This document shows, piece by piece, positions 34,789 to 43,488 of a stretch of DNA of 64,000 bases (its first letter is position 1; every line of letters starts with the position of its first letter). Position numbers and translations under genes: made by a program. The DNA comes from CSP1-1 sp035620615 (GTDB lineage: Archaea; Thermoproteota; Nitrososphaeria; Nitrososphaerales; Nitrosopumilaceae). Where the stretch lies: assembly GCA_035620615.1 (NCBI GenBank), contig DASPGM010000005.1, positions 62,001-126,000 on the forward strand, read 5' to 3'. The notes below the pieces were generated by a model. It was not told the origin of the DNA. It saw only the letters and a list, made by a program, of their open reading frames with translations, and did not search any database.

Positions 34789-35658
34789 CTAGACCTGCTT
34801 GAATTTTACTTGGTTGTAAAAATATGCAGCATTAGTCTCTATAGCACCCTTTGTAGGGATTTTTGCCAGACCAATTTCTTTTGATTCAATTGCAGCCTGA
34901 GCTGCACCTCCTGCAAAACAGAGTGCCCAAAAAAAATCCTTTTCTTTTAACAGGGTACAACAAAACGTAGCACAAAAAATATCACCAATTCCAGTTGTAT
35001 CATATAATTCAAGATTAGGTAGAGTAATAGAATACATTTTGTCTTTGACAAGCATAGAAATTTCTCTTTTATTTGTAACAATAACATGCTCAATTCCTCT
35101 TTTTTGAAGATTTTTCATTGCTTCAATTTCAGTATTATTTGTTAGACACAAAAGCTCATCAGGACTAGCCTTTATCGCAGAAATTTTTGATAATTCGATT
35201 TCTGTTTTCTCTAAAACTATCTTTTGCAAAGAATCTTTTTGTCTTAGAAATCCTTGTGGATCAAGTAATACAAAACTAGAATCTTGTTTAATTTTTTTAT
35301 AGACATCAGTAGAAATTTCGTGATACACTGGACTAATTACAATACCATCTGCATTTGTTTTTATGTATTCAATTGGTTCACATGTATTTAGTAGGGATAA
35401 GGTTCTATCAGAGCCTGAGATATGGATTTTAAATCTAGTTGTGGGTTGTTCAGATAATGCATTTTCAAATTCAATTTTATTTTTTATGAGAAATTCTTTT
35501 GGAAAATCATTACCAAATTTTGTATAAAGTTTAGAGTCAAACTTTAGATTTTTTGCGGTTAACCCACAATAGCAAGCGGCCCCACCAATCTGTTCATTTG
35601 TAGATCCATTAAGTTCGATAGTATCAATGGTGCAATGAGAAAATACTGCAAATTTCAC
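34789..35658 (-). CDS. PfkB-family carbohydrate/nucleoside kinase
   Basis: 289 residues. N-terminal glycine-rich GGAACYCGLTAKNL and the C-terminal PfkB signature YDTTGIGDIFCATFCCTLL with catalytic Asp in GIGD. Substrate not identifiable; shortened lid region and KFAVFSHCTIDTIELNGST start resemble archaeal PfkB-like kinases of unknown sugar specificity. Precedes the NAD kinase on the same strand. Confidence 0.85.
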   Translation of the reverse strand: MKFAVFSHCTIDTIELNGSTNEQIGGAACYCGLTAKNLKFDSKLYTKFGNDFPKEFLIKNKIEFENALSEQPTTRFKIHISGSDRTLSLLNTCEPIEYIKTNADGIVISPVYHEISTDVYKKIKQDSSFVLLDPQGFLRQKDSLQKIVLEKTEIELSKISAIKASPDELLCLTNNTEIEAMKNLQKRGIEHVIVTNKREISMLVKDKMYSITLPNLELYDTTGIGDIFCATFCCTLLKEKDFFWALCFAGGAAQAAIESKEIGLAKIPTKGAIETNAAYFYNQVKFKQV

Positions 35659-35684
35659 TTCTTTCTTCGAATTTAATGAGATTA

Positions 35685-35789
35685 TTAGTTTTCCTTTATT
35701 TTTTTATGACATTCATTACAGAGTATTTTTCCTTTAATTATCACAAGTTCTACATTTGATGTTAAACACGAATGGCATAGCCCTCTCAT
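35685..35789 (-). CDS. 34-residue zinc-ribbon micro-protein
   Basis: From ATG: MRGLCHSCLTSNVELVIIKG then KILCNECHKK; two C-x2-C pairs form a classic minimal zinc ribbon. The same frame stays open upstream for about 34 more codons with protein-like composition but has no ATG, GTG or TTG, so the N-terminal part may be decayed. Lies 26 nt upstream of the PfkB start on the same strand. Confidence 0.45.
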   Translation of the reverse strand: MRGLCHSCLTSNVELVIIKGKILCNECHKKIKEN

Positions 35790-35842
35790 GCCTTTCTTAG
35801 TAAAATGTACTTTAAATTTTTTAAATGAGATTTGTATCCTGG

Positions 35843-35881
35843 GAGAGTATTTGAAGGAAATAATTTCCTCAAATACCTCTC
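35843..35881. repeat. Long imperfect hairpin in the gap before S26e
   Basis: GAGA-GTATTTGA-GGAAAT pairs with ATTTCC-TCAAATAC-TCTC: 18 base pairs in three blocks with one unpaired A and one unpaired C and a 1-nt loop. No T-tract follows, so it is not an obvious intrinsic terminator on either strand. It lies in the otherwise gene-poor interval 35790-36033, which also holds the rps26e promoter region (GCATATTAG near 36003). Could be an operator, RNA element or remnant of the coding frame described at 35685. Confidence 0.4.
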
Positions 35882-36033
35882 TACCAAAGGGCTATGGTCG
35901 GTCAGACAGATAATAGAGAAATTGAATCCCTACGTTCCTATCTTACTTGATTTTGTCATGTTTCAATAAAAGACTCACGTAGAAATTATCAGTAAAAACA
36001 CAAGCATATTAGTAAGATAGATGAGCATATTTT

Positions 36034-36321
36034 ATGCCATTAAAGCGAGCTAGTAGAGGCCGTAGAAAAGGTGGAAAAGGTTCCTCAACGCGTATTCAAT
36101 GTACAAACTGCGGAGCAACAGTTCCTAGTGATAAAGCAAAAAAAGTCACATCTAGACTAAATTTGGTAGAACATACTCTTGCAAAAGAGCTTCGAGCACA
36201 AGGGGCATATATCGCATCTCCTAGAATTTTAAAATGGTATTGTATTTCATGTGCAATTCATTTTGGAATCCTAAAAATTAGATCAGAATCTACAAGAAGA
36301 AACCGTGGAAGACTTCGTTAG
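36034..36321 (+). CDS. rps26e: 30S ribosomal protein S26e
   Basis: 95 residues: basic start PLKRASRGRRKGGKGSSTRI, zinc pair in IQCTNCGATVPSDKAKK and second pair YCISCAIHFGILKIRS, then a basic tail. S26e sits near the mRNA exit of the small subunit and is found in archaea only in certain lineages including Nitrososphaerota. Leaderless-type spacing to an upstream ATATTAG element. Confidence 0.95.
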   Translation: MPLKRASRGRRKGGKGSSTRIQCTNCGATVPSDKAKKVTSRLNLVEHTLAKELRAQGAYIASPRILKWYCISCAIHFGILKIRSESTRRNRGRLR

Positions 36322-36325
36322 ATTT

Positions 36326-36934
36326 TCACTTCAATTGTTTTGCAGTAGCTAGAATTCTTTGAATTAAAGTAATTCCAGATATTATTATTACAATCATTAT
36401 TGCATAATCCATAAATCCAATTATACCAATTATAGCTATTACTAGTAATCTTTCTGCACGTTCTCCAATACCAATTCCTTGAAGTTTAATTCCAAGAGAT
36501 TCAGCTCGTGCTCTGGAATAGCTAACCAGCAGGGATAATGTTATTGCTAACATTACCAAATAAGGTTCTGCATAACCACCAATTAAAATTCCAAGAAATA
36601 TAGCAACCTCAGCAATTTTATCAAATACAGAATCAAGAAAGGCACCTCTCTTTGACGTCTTATTTGTAACCCTGGCAACTTGACCATCTACAATATCAAA
36701 AAACCCTGAAACTAGTAACAATACTCCACCTATGACTAATGCAAATTCAATATCAAGGCCGTATGCAATAGCCGAAGCAAATGCAAATGCGATTCCTACT
36801 CCAGTCCAAAAGTTAGGAGATAAACCCGTGGATGCAAATCCCTTTCCAATTTTTTCCAAATATGGTTGAAGTGATTCCCTAAGATTGTTTAACACGAGAT
36901 TCTCGTAAATCTTCGTATATATAAAAAAAGTCAT
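36326..36934 (-). CDS. CDP-alcohol phosphatidyltransferase (probable archaetidylinositol-phosphate synthase)
   Basis: 202 residues, about six membrane spans. The complete family motif D-x2-D-G-x2-A-R-x8-G-x3-D-x3-D is at residues 80-105 (D80, D83, D101, D105). N-terminal LNNLRESLQPYLEKIGKGFA is like archaeal AIP synthase, which joins CDP-archaeol and inositol phosphate. Substrate is inferred. Convergent with rps26e, 4 nt apart. Confidence 0.88.
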   Translation of the reverse strand: MTFFIYTKIYENLVLNNLRESLQPYLEKIGKGFASTGLSPNFWTGVGIAFAFASAIAYGLDIEFALVIGGVLLLVSGFFDIVDGQVARVTNKTSKRGAFLDSVFDKIAEVAIFLGILIGGYAEPYLVMLAITLSLLVSYSRARAESLGIKLQGIGIGERAERLLVIAIIGIIGFMDYAIMIVIIISGITLIQRILATAKQLK

Positions 36935-37028
36935 ATCAAAAAGTCGTCAATCAAATAATTAGGCATGGATTACTGTCGATTTTTTTGAACATACAATATC
37001 CTTTATGCATATATCAAAAAAATAAGAT

Positions 37029-37187
37029 ATGGTCTTAACAACATATATGATTCATAAATTAAGTATAAATTCAAAACTCGAGTCACAAAAAAAACTTGAA
37101 AATCTAGACTCTAAAATAGTTAAATCCTTTCTAAAAAATTTTGATGCAAATCAAAATAAGAAAGAAATTATTTCTTCAAATTCATAG
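37029..37187 (+). CDS. Possible 52-residue ORF
   Basis: MVLTTYMIHKLSINSKLESQ followed by KKLENLDSKIVKSFLKNFDA and a polar end. Helical composition, preceded by TATA-like TTATGCATATA about 20-27 nt upstream. Overlaps the 3' end of the agmatinase-like gene by 20 nt. No homologue recognised; may be spurious. Confidence 0.35.
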   Translation: MVLTTYMIHKLSINSKLESQKKLENLDSKIVKSFLKNFDANQNKKEIISSNS

Positions 37188-38037
37188 CTATAATTGCTGA
37201 CATTAACCTTGCAGCCATTGATGAAGTAGCGCCATTATCAAATGTAGGACACAACTCAACAATATCTGCAGCGCTTATTTTTTTCTCAGTTAGTGCAGAA
37301 ATCATATCATATAGCTCTCTAGAGGTTATGCCTACTGCTTCAGGATTACCAACTCCAGGAGCAAATGCAGGATCTAAAACATCAAGGTCTATACTAACGT
37401 ATAACTTGTCAAATACTGAAACTGCATCCTTTACTAATTTTGGACCATTGCCATGACGAATATCCCAATCCGAGATGGTCTTTATTTTGTGCTCTTCTTT
37501 AAAGGCTAATTCTTCTTTAACAAATGACCTTGCGCCCACATGAATTATTCTATCTGAACCTTGTTTTTCAACTATCCTGCGTAGATATGCTGCATGACTA
37601 AGTTTTGTGTCAGCATATTCATTACGAAGATCATAATGTGCATCAAAAACAATGTAACCTGTTTCCTTTGGAAAACTAGGATAAGTTCCAAAAGTAATTG
37701 AATGCTCCCCACCTAAAATTATAATTTGTTTTTCTTTTTTTATTAGTTCAGATGTGATTTTGGAAACCATGTCAAGCATTTCATTTGAAACTACGGTATG
37801 TTTTGTATTTCCTAAATCTTCAATGTTAACAGACTCTAAATCAACTGAAAACTGTGGCATAAAAATTTCAATATTGTTAAATGCTTCACGAATAGCATCA
37901 GGGCCAAATCTTGTTCCGGGGCGATATGAATGAGTGGAATCAAAAGGTACACCAAATACTATTGCTGATGGTTTCCCTTCTTCACTTGGACTAGTAATTA
38001 GAGGAGTCCTATTCATATACAAGTCAATATAGCTCAT
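37168..38037 (-). CDS. speB: Agmatinase/arginase-family ureohydrolase
   Basis: 289 residues with binuclear Mn ligands in LGGEHSITFG, VFDAHYDLRNEY and VSIDLDVLDPAFAPGVGNPE. Releases urea from a guanidino substrate, agmatine being most likely, yielding putrescine for polyamine and hypusine-type modification by the deoxyhypusine synthase at 45745. Urea might feed ammonia supply in ureolytic strains (inference). Monocistronic. Confidence 0.9.
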   Translation of the reverse strand: MSYIDLYMNRTPLITSPSEEGKPSAIVFGVPFDSTHSYRPGTRFGPDAIREAFNNIEIFMPQFSVDLESVNIEDLGNTKHTVVSNEMLDMVSKITSELIKKEKQIIILGGEHSITFGTYPSFPKETGYIVFDAHYDLRNEYADTKLSHAAYLRRIVEKQGSDRIIHVGARSFVKEELAFKEEHKIKTISDWDIRHGNGPKLVKDAVSVFDKLYVSIDLDVLDPAFAPGVGNPEAVGITSRELYDMISALTEKKISAADIVELCPTFDNGATSSMAARLMSAIIAMNLKK

Positions 38038-38091
38038 TTACAATCACGAGTACTAAAAATTCACCCTATAATAAATTCAAACGGATTTTAT

Positions 38092-38565
38092 CTAACGATG
38101 GACTTCTGATAATCCCATCTCTTCATCCCAAGGGTTTTGTGATTTATTTTCAATAATTTTTTTCCTCCATCTCGTGTTTACCCCTTCAACTTGACGTATC
38201 ATGGCATTTACTGGGAATGGTTTTTGCAACAATTCAATTCTTTGCCCAATTTTGCGCACTCCTTTCATCATGTCCTTAACATATCCAGTAACAAAAAGGA
38301 TTCTTTGTTTTGGATTCATTTCGATTATTTCTTTAGCAACCTCGGTACCCTCCATTCTAGGCATCTTATGATCTAATATTACCAAATCATAAAGTGATGT
38401 TTTTTTCTTATCATCCCCTCTAATTTTAAAATCGTCAGAATATTGATAAAGGCATTTTAGACCGTTTTCAGTAATTATTACAGTATGACCTCTTTTTTCT
38501 AGTGATTTTTTGTATAGTAAAGCAATAGATGGACTATCTTCTGCTACTAGTATTTTTAATCCCAT
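38092..38565 (-). CDS. Single-domain response regulator
   Basis: 157 residues: E9-D10, phospho-acceptor D65 (LVILDHKMPRMEGTEVA), switch T92 (ILFVTGY) and K114 (LQKPF). Basic tail VEGVNTRWRKKIIENKSQNP. Same subfamily as 22523, with a charged insertion (KIRGDDKKKTS) before the phospho-Asp strand. No partner kinase adjacent. Confidence 0.9.
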   Translation of the reverse strand: MGLKILVAEDSPSIALLYKKSLEKRGHTVIITENGLKCLYQYSDDFKIRGDDKKKTSLYDLVILDHKMPRMEGTEVAKEIIEMNPKQRILFVTGYVKDMMKGVRKIGQRIELLQKPFPVNAMIRQVEGVNTRWRKKIIENKSQNPWDEEMGLSEVHR

Positions 38566-38642
38566 ATTATTCTAAAATTTATTTATGCTTAGATGTTTTC
38601 TACATTAGTCTGTTTGAATTGAACGCACCTAAAGTGATGAAA

Positions 38643-40493
38643 TTAAACCATAATTTGTGGTCTCATAGTAAGAAAACGATTTGAATTTAGACCAGAATAA
38701 GGCTTATCTTTAATTTGCTCATGTATTCCTTTTACAAAATCATCAAATACAATTTGTTTTACTTCTCCAGTTTCCCTGTCTCTCACATTAAGATCTTTAG
38801 CATTGACCTCTTTTTCACCAATTACCAAAATATATCTAATCCAATCAATTTCTGCATCTCTAATTCTTTTTCCAATACTTTCATTTCTATCATCAATGTC
38901 AACTCTAATTTTAAATTCTGTAAGTTTATTTGCTAAATTTTCACAATAGGATAAAAATTCTGGATTGATTGGGATAAGCCTGATTTGTGTAGGAGCTAAC
39001 CAAAGTGGCAAATGGGGTTTTTTACCCTCTTTAGTATCTTTTGCAGCCTTTTCAAGTAGAGCATAAATTATTCTCTCAACGGCACCACTAGGGGAATTAT
39101 GCAAAATAATTGGATTGTGTGGCTTATTTTGTTCATCAAAAAATTCTATGTTGTATCTTTTACCATTTTCCGTGTCAATTTGATCAGTCGATAAAGCAGA
39201 TGCTTTTCCTAAATTATCGATGAAATTAAATTCCCATTTTAAAACAAAATAAAAGAATTTTTCCTTCCACATTTCAACCAAAACTGGTTTGTTTATTTTT
39301 TTCACAGTTTCTTGAATTAGTTGTTTATTTTGATTATAAAATTCCTCTGTAAAGCGTATCGCCATTTCATAATCAGAATTTTCCAAACCTAAACCTGCAA
39401 GTACTTCACGGGATAATTCAAATCGTTTTTTAAATTCGTCAATTGCTTGATTCATGTCTTTACAAAATGCATGACAATCAGGCATAGTAAATGCACGTAA
39501 TCGTCTAAGTCCAACTAATTCTCCTGATTGTTCCCGTCTAAAGCTATATCTTGTCATTTCATAAAGTCGTAAAGGTAAACTTCTATACGAAAGCTGAAAA
39601 TCAGTTGCCATCAAAAATTGTCCAAAACAAGCGGCAAATCTCAAAATTAGTTGTTTGCCTTCAGAATTAATGTTGTATTGCCTAGCAGGAAAACGATTAA
39701 AATAACTCTCAAGGCTTGGATGATGCGAATCATACATTATAGGAGTCTCAACTTCATAACCACCATAGTTTAGAACTTTTTCTGAAACATATCTTTCAAT
39801 AAGAGATTTAATTAATCTACCATTCGGATAAAATCGCATATTTCCTGAATCGGATGCAGGTTCATAATCTGCAATAGCCATCTTTTTCATTAGCTTAACA
39901 TGAGGAGGAGGCTCATCAACAGATCTTTTTTTGGCAGATTCATATTTTGTAAGAATCTCAAGTTGAGTGTGTGATGAAAAATCAAATTTTTCAACTTCTT
40001 TCATTGTTCCATCTGGAGACATGATATACCAGTATGATTTTATTTTAGATTCGGACTTTATTGCTTCAGATGTATCATCTTTCCCATCTCCTTTACTAAT
40101 TATTTTGGAATTTTCCGCAAGTGGATGTCCCTTAACATCTAATTTATAAGATTTTGTCCACCCAAATGGAGCACGGGATACATCAAGATCAACTGCCAGG
40201 GATTCCATTTCTTTTAGTATAGATAGAGCTGTAGACGGAGATGCAAGTTTTGAGCTTAGATGAGCATATGGATACAATAATAATTTTTTACATCCGACTT
40301 TATTCATGGAATCTTTAATTTCTGTAATAGCCTTTTTTGCTATACTCTTATCATCACCTTCCTCAATTGCAATAAATGTCACAACAACGTCCTCAAGACG
40401 TTTTGTTTCAGGAGTAATTTCTTCAGCAGATTTTATCTCTTTTTTAGTAGGAGTAAATTCTATACTGTTACAGTGTAATTGGAGTATACGCAC
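38643..40493 (-). CDS. thrS: Threonyl-tRNA synthetase, archaeal type
   Basis: 616 residues. The N-terminal 140 residues (RILQLHCNSIEFTPTKKEIK) are the archaeal D-aminoacyl-deacylase-like editing domain. The class II core has RLYEMTRYSFRREQSGELVG (motif 2) and zinc/Thr-site residues such as FAACFGQFLMAT and MPDCHAFCKD. Anticodon domain starts about PLWLAPTQIRLIPINPEFLS. The full archaeal domain set means editing is in cis. Monocistronic. Confidence 0.95.
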   Translation of the reverse strand: MRILQLHCNSIEFTPTKKEIKSAEEITPETKRLEDVVVTFIAIEEGDDKSIAKKAITEIKDSMNKVGCKKLLLYPYAHLSSKLASPSTALSILKEMESLAVDLDVSRAPFGWTKSYKLDVKGHPLAENSKIISKGDGKDDTSEAIKSESKIKSYWYIMSPDGTMKEVEKFDFSSHTQLEILTKYESAKKRSVDEPPPHVKLMKKMAIADYEPASDSGNMRFYPNGRLIKSLIERYVSEKVLNYGGYEVETPIMYDSHHPSLESYFNRFPARQYNINSEGKQLILRFAACFGQFLMATDFQLSYRSLPLRLYEMTRYSFRREQSGELVGLRRLRAFTMPDCHAFCKDMNQAIDEFKKRFELSREVLAGLGLENSDYEMAIRFTEEFYNQNKQLIQETVKKINKPVLVEMWKEKFFYFVLKWEFNFIDNLGKASALSTDQIDTENGKRYNIEFFDEQNKPHNPIILHNSPSGAVERIIYALLEKAAKDTKEGKKPHLPLWLAPTQIRLIPINPEFLSYCENLANKLTEFKIRVDIDDRNESIGKRIRDAEIDWIRYILVIGEKEVNAKDLNVRDRETGEVKQIVFDDFVKGIHEQIKDKPYSGLNSNRFLTMRPQIMV

Positions 40494-40595
40494 AAAATGA
40501 GACTCTTAACTTATTGAAATAAAGGTATCTAATTTCATAAAATAAAAAAATATTGGATTGAAAAATTTTAGAGTTTTTGGGATGATTTTAATAAC

Positions 40596-40991
40596 TTATT
40601 TAACTATAGTGGGAATATCTAAGGCAATTTTATTAACCATTTCTATAAACGGCTCAAGATCATATGGCTTTGTAAAGATAGCATCAGCATGCTCTTTTTC
40701 AAATGTATAGTCAGTAAATCCAGTAACAACTATAATTTTTGCAGTTGGATAATTCTGCTTGATTTTTTCAAGGGCATATGCGCCATCATAGTTTGGCATT
40801 TGCATATCTAAAATTACAACATCAGGTAGTAGAGTTTTATACAATTGATATGCTTGTTCTCCATCAAATCCTTTTCCAATTACATTAATTCCAGAAATTT
40901 CAAGTGCTTGACAAATCGAATCGGATGAATCTTCATCATCATCAATTACAATTGCTCTTATTCTTTCTCTTGTGGGTTGAACAGGCATCAT
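40596..40991 (-). CDS. CheY-like response regulator
   Basis: 131 residues: D17-D19 acidic cluster (AIVIDDDEDSSDS), phospho-acceptor D62 (VVILDMQMPNYDGAYALEKI), switch T90 (IIVVTGF), K108 (IFTKPY). Similar to the receivers at 5389 and 52626, all with the GxNVxGxGxxGxxAxxLYxxLxPD block. Start may be the second Met. Confidence 0.9.
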   Translation of the reverse strand: MMPVQPTRERIRAIVIDDDEDSSDSICQALEISGINVIGKGFDGEQAYQLYKTLLPDVVILDMQMPNYDGAYALEKIKQNYPTAKIIVVTGFTDYTFEKEHADAIFTKPYDLEPFIEMVNKIALDIPTIVK

Positions 40992-41139
40992 ATATCATAA
41001 TCATAAAGAGAATAAAGCCCCTTGTTTGTAAAACTAAACATACCAAAAAAATCGGATTTTATATGAAATATTTTCTACCATCATACACGATTTTTAAAGA
41101 ATTTTGAATGAAATAAGATTATGAAAACAAAAAGATATC

Positions 41140-41235
41140 CTAATTTTTTGTGTCATTTTTTGAATCTTCTTCTTTTGCCTTTTTCCTAACACTTTTCATG
41201 ATGCAGAGTTTACGTAGAGTATTCATTAATCCCAT
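41140..41235 (-). CDS. Possible 31-residue basic micro-protein
   Basis: MGLMNTLRKLCIMKSVRKKA then KEEDSKNDTKN. Amphipathic basic helix and hydrophilic tail; one Cys. It is the only frame I can support in the 400-nt interval 40992-41388, the rest of which shows no gene. Low certainty. Confidence 0.35.
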   Translation of the reverse strand: MGLMNTLRKLCIMKSVRKKAKEEDSKNDTKN

Positions 41236-41377
41236 GTTAACTCGAAAGATGAATGCCCCTTTAAAGATATAGACTAACGAATTTTGATGACATTAAGATA
41301 AGGAAATATACTTGATTCAAATTTGTCCAAAAAAAACAAACAGAAGAATATGATCTCATTCATCACTTTAGATTTGA

Positions 41378-41385
41378 AAGGTGAT
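41378..41385 (+). promoter_or_regulatory. Shine-Dalgarno of the pilin/tail-like gene
   Basis: AAGGTGAT, complementary to the archaeal 16S 3' end (AGGTGAT match), 3 nt before the ATG at 41389. Strong SD is uncommon among the mostly leaderless genes here and supports this start. Confidence 0.55.
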
Positions 41386-41388
41386 TAA

Positions 41389-42456
41389 ATGGGCCTAAGT
41401 GTTGCAATTTCTGGAGGGATTATGATCGTATCTTTTGCAATGGTTATGATGATGCTTCCATCCATTGTAGAAAATATTTATTCGATACAACAAGTATCAA
41501 CATCAATTTCAGAACATAATGATATAATTTCTAAAACTGATATAAGTACACGGCGTTTAGAAACTGAAATTGCAAGTCCATATGTAAATTTTACATTAGT
41601 AAATCAAGGTTCTAACGCCTTATGGAAATTTGATTCTTTTAATCTATATGTAGAATATGATGGAGCAGGACCTATCAAACGAACTGAAGAGTTAACTTTT
41701 GATGGGCAATGTCTTGGCGGATTACCTCAAGTTAGAAAGTGGTGTATCGAAACAATAACAAACGATTACAAAGATCCAGATATTTTAAATCTTGGAGAAG
41801 GGGCAAGAGTTAGAACTCATCTTAGTCAAAACTTGGCAACAACAAATGCAGTTATTACCGTTGTAACTGATAATGGAGTAGTAAATACATCGGGATATGA
41901 TTTTTTTGATGTTTCAACACTTGAAACATTAACAAACGTTACAAGTACTGGATGTGGATTAAATCAAGTAATCAGGGTAAATTCCACCGGATATTGGGAA
42001 TGTGCCACTGGTATTAACACCTTAAAGAAAACAGCCGACCAAACGATTAATGCTGGGGCGGGTGTTTTTACTGATGTTACTGATTTGACTTTTCCTGTAA
42101 AAAGTGGTCAGGATTATGCGTTTAAGTTTTATATCATATTTCAAAGTGCAGCAGCAGGAACTGGTTTTAATTGTGCAGTTAATGGTCCTGCAGGAACGGT
42201 TGATTATTTTACCACATATCAAACTGTGGTAAATAATCCAGCCGGAGTTGCAGGATGGTTACAGCATCATCAAGTAGCGTTTGACGCTTCAACTTTAAAA
42301 ACCTCAACAGTTACCGCTGGCGTAGACTTGATAGGATGTTCGATTGAGGGAAGATTCTTAGCAGCTGCAGATGGAACTTTTGCAGCAAGATTTGCCAACG
42401 AGTTAGCAAATAACAATATTGTTGTACAAAAAGGTTCATGGGGATATTGGTTTTAA
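41389..42456 (+). CDS. Surface protein: pilin/FlaF-like N-terminus fused to phage-tail-like C-terminal domain
   Basis: 355 residues. Residues 1-30 are a hydrophobic helix (SVAISGGIMIVSFAMVMMML) like FlaF/archaellum-associated and type IV pilin-like proteins, followed by a beta domain with YVNFTLVNQGSNALWKFDSF. Residues 188-207 (GCGLNQVIRVNSTGYWECAT) and 213-355 (TADQTINAGAGVFTDVTDLT, VKSGQDYAFKFYIIFQSAAA, FNCAVNGPAG, end VVQKGSWGYWF) closely resemble a beta-jelly-roll module common at the ends of bacteriophage tail fibres and appendage proteins. Probably an exposed adhesin or virus-derived receptor-binding tip. Strong SD upstream. Next gene is a secreted Ig/coiled-coil protein. Confidence 0.75.
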   Translation: MGLSVAISGGIMIVSFAMVMMMLPSIVENIYSIQQVSTSISEHNDIISKTDISTRRLETEIASPYVNFTLVNQGSNALWKFDSFNLYVEYDGAGPIKRTEELTFDGQCLGGLPQVRKWCIETITNDYKDPDILNLGEGARVRTHLSQNLATTNAVITVVTDNGVVNTSGYDFFDVSTLETLTNVTSTGCGLNQVIRVNSTGYWECATGINTLKKTADQTINAGAGVFTDVTDLTFPVKSGQDYAFKFYIIFQSAAAGTGFNCAVNGPAGTVDYFTTYQTVVNNPAGVAGWLQHHQVAFDASTLKTSTVTAGVDLIGCSIEGRFLAAADGTFAARFANELANNNIVVQKGSWGYWF

Positions 42457-42543
42457 ACAACCATTAATTAATTGATGAACTAGAACAATCCATATCAAAA
42501 TTGTTGACTAGTAAAATTATATCTAGTCTTCGGATTATGAGGA

Positions 42544-43452
42544 GTGCTAAAAAATCATCTCAAAGCAATCTTGTTCATATTTACAGTATCTGTACTATCA
42601 TTATCATATGTACAGGCTGAAGAGACCCAGCCTTCTTTACAGGTTACTGTAAATCCAGAAAAGCAAATCTATGAAATTAATGAATATCCAAAGATTTCAG
42701 GTTATGTAACAGATGAGGCTGGAAACCCAGTACCAAAGGCATCAGTCCAAATCACAGCAGCAAAGTATGGGGCTTTAACGAACACCAATCAGGAAGGAAA
42801 GTTTGTCTTTAATCAAAAAGTCTTACCAGATGTAGGAGTTAATATTTTCAACATTATGGTGAAAAAGTCAGGTTATACAGATGGAATTGCATCAACTAGC
42901 TTTATTGTTAATGGAAAAGCCCCTCAAAACCTCCAACCCCAAGTCATCCAACCAAACCTAGTTACTGAACAAACAACAATGTCAAAAATCTTAGAACAAG
43001 CAAGACAATTCCAAGAAAAGGTTGCTGCCCAAGAAAAGAAAAAACAGGAATTACAGATACAACAACAAGTAATTCAACAACAAAGAGAGGCTGCATATTC
43101 TAATTTACTTACTGACTTGACAAAGATGGATATCGAGGCACTTCCAAATACTCCAAGAAACGCATTTGCCGCGTTTCTTTCAACTATAGATGAAAGCGTT
43201 CACGCTATATTTTGGTCTCAGTTTGAGCTTACAGAAAAAATTACTCAAGAAGCCCACCAAGCAAAACTAAAAGCACTACAAAGTGGCATGTCTTCTGCAG
43301 ATGCAATGAAGGTTTTTCAAAAAAAAGCAGTCATATCTAGGGCTCAAATAATTGAGCATAATACAAATATCCAAGTACAACAGGGCTTTGCAGACAAAAA
43401 TATTCAGGATCAGTTTGATAAGAGTGGCAAGCTTCCCAGAATTGAAGACTGA
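42544..43452 (+). CDS. Secreted protein with Ig-like (carboxypeptidase regulatory) and coiled-coil domains
   Basis: 302 residues. Signal peptide (AILFIFTVSVLSLSYVQAEE), then a beta-sandwich domain at 30-120 (ISGYVTDEAGNPVPKASVQI, FVFNQKVLPDVGVNIFNIMV), a Gln/Lys-rich coiled coil at about 145-185 (QEKKKQELQIQQQVIQQQRE) and a helical end. GTG start; TATA-like AAAATTATAT about 26 nt upstream. Probably a stalk or scaffold for the surface proteins beside it; co-orientation with 41389 suggests a functional link. Confidence 0.7.
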   Translation: MLKNHLKAILFIFTVSVLSLSYVQAEETQPSLQVTVNPEKQIYEINEYPKISGYVTDEAGNPVPKASVQITAAKYGALTNTNQEGKFVFNQKVLPDVGVNIFNIMVKKSGYTDGIASTSFIVNGKAPQNLQPQVIQPNLVTEQTTMSKILEQARQFQEKVAAQEKKKQELQIQQQVIQQQREAAYSNLLTDLTKMDIEALPNTPRNAFAAFLSTIDESVHAIFWSQFELTEKITQEAHQAKLKALQSGMSSADAMKVFQKKAVISRAQIIEHNTNIQVQQGFADKNIQDQFDKSGKLPRIED

Positions 43453-43488
43453 GTACAGCTAACAACGAAAAATTTTAAAAAAATAACA

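Noticed and set aside
40904..41107. A 67-aa plus-strand frame at the response regulator start
   Set aside because: It is antisense to the first third of the receiver gene and has no recognisable features.
41389..42456. Prophage or integrated virus at the pilin/tail-like gene
   Set aside because: No capsid, terminase, integrase or attachment repeats nearby; only one domain resembles phage tails.
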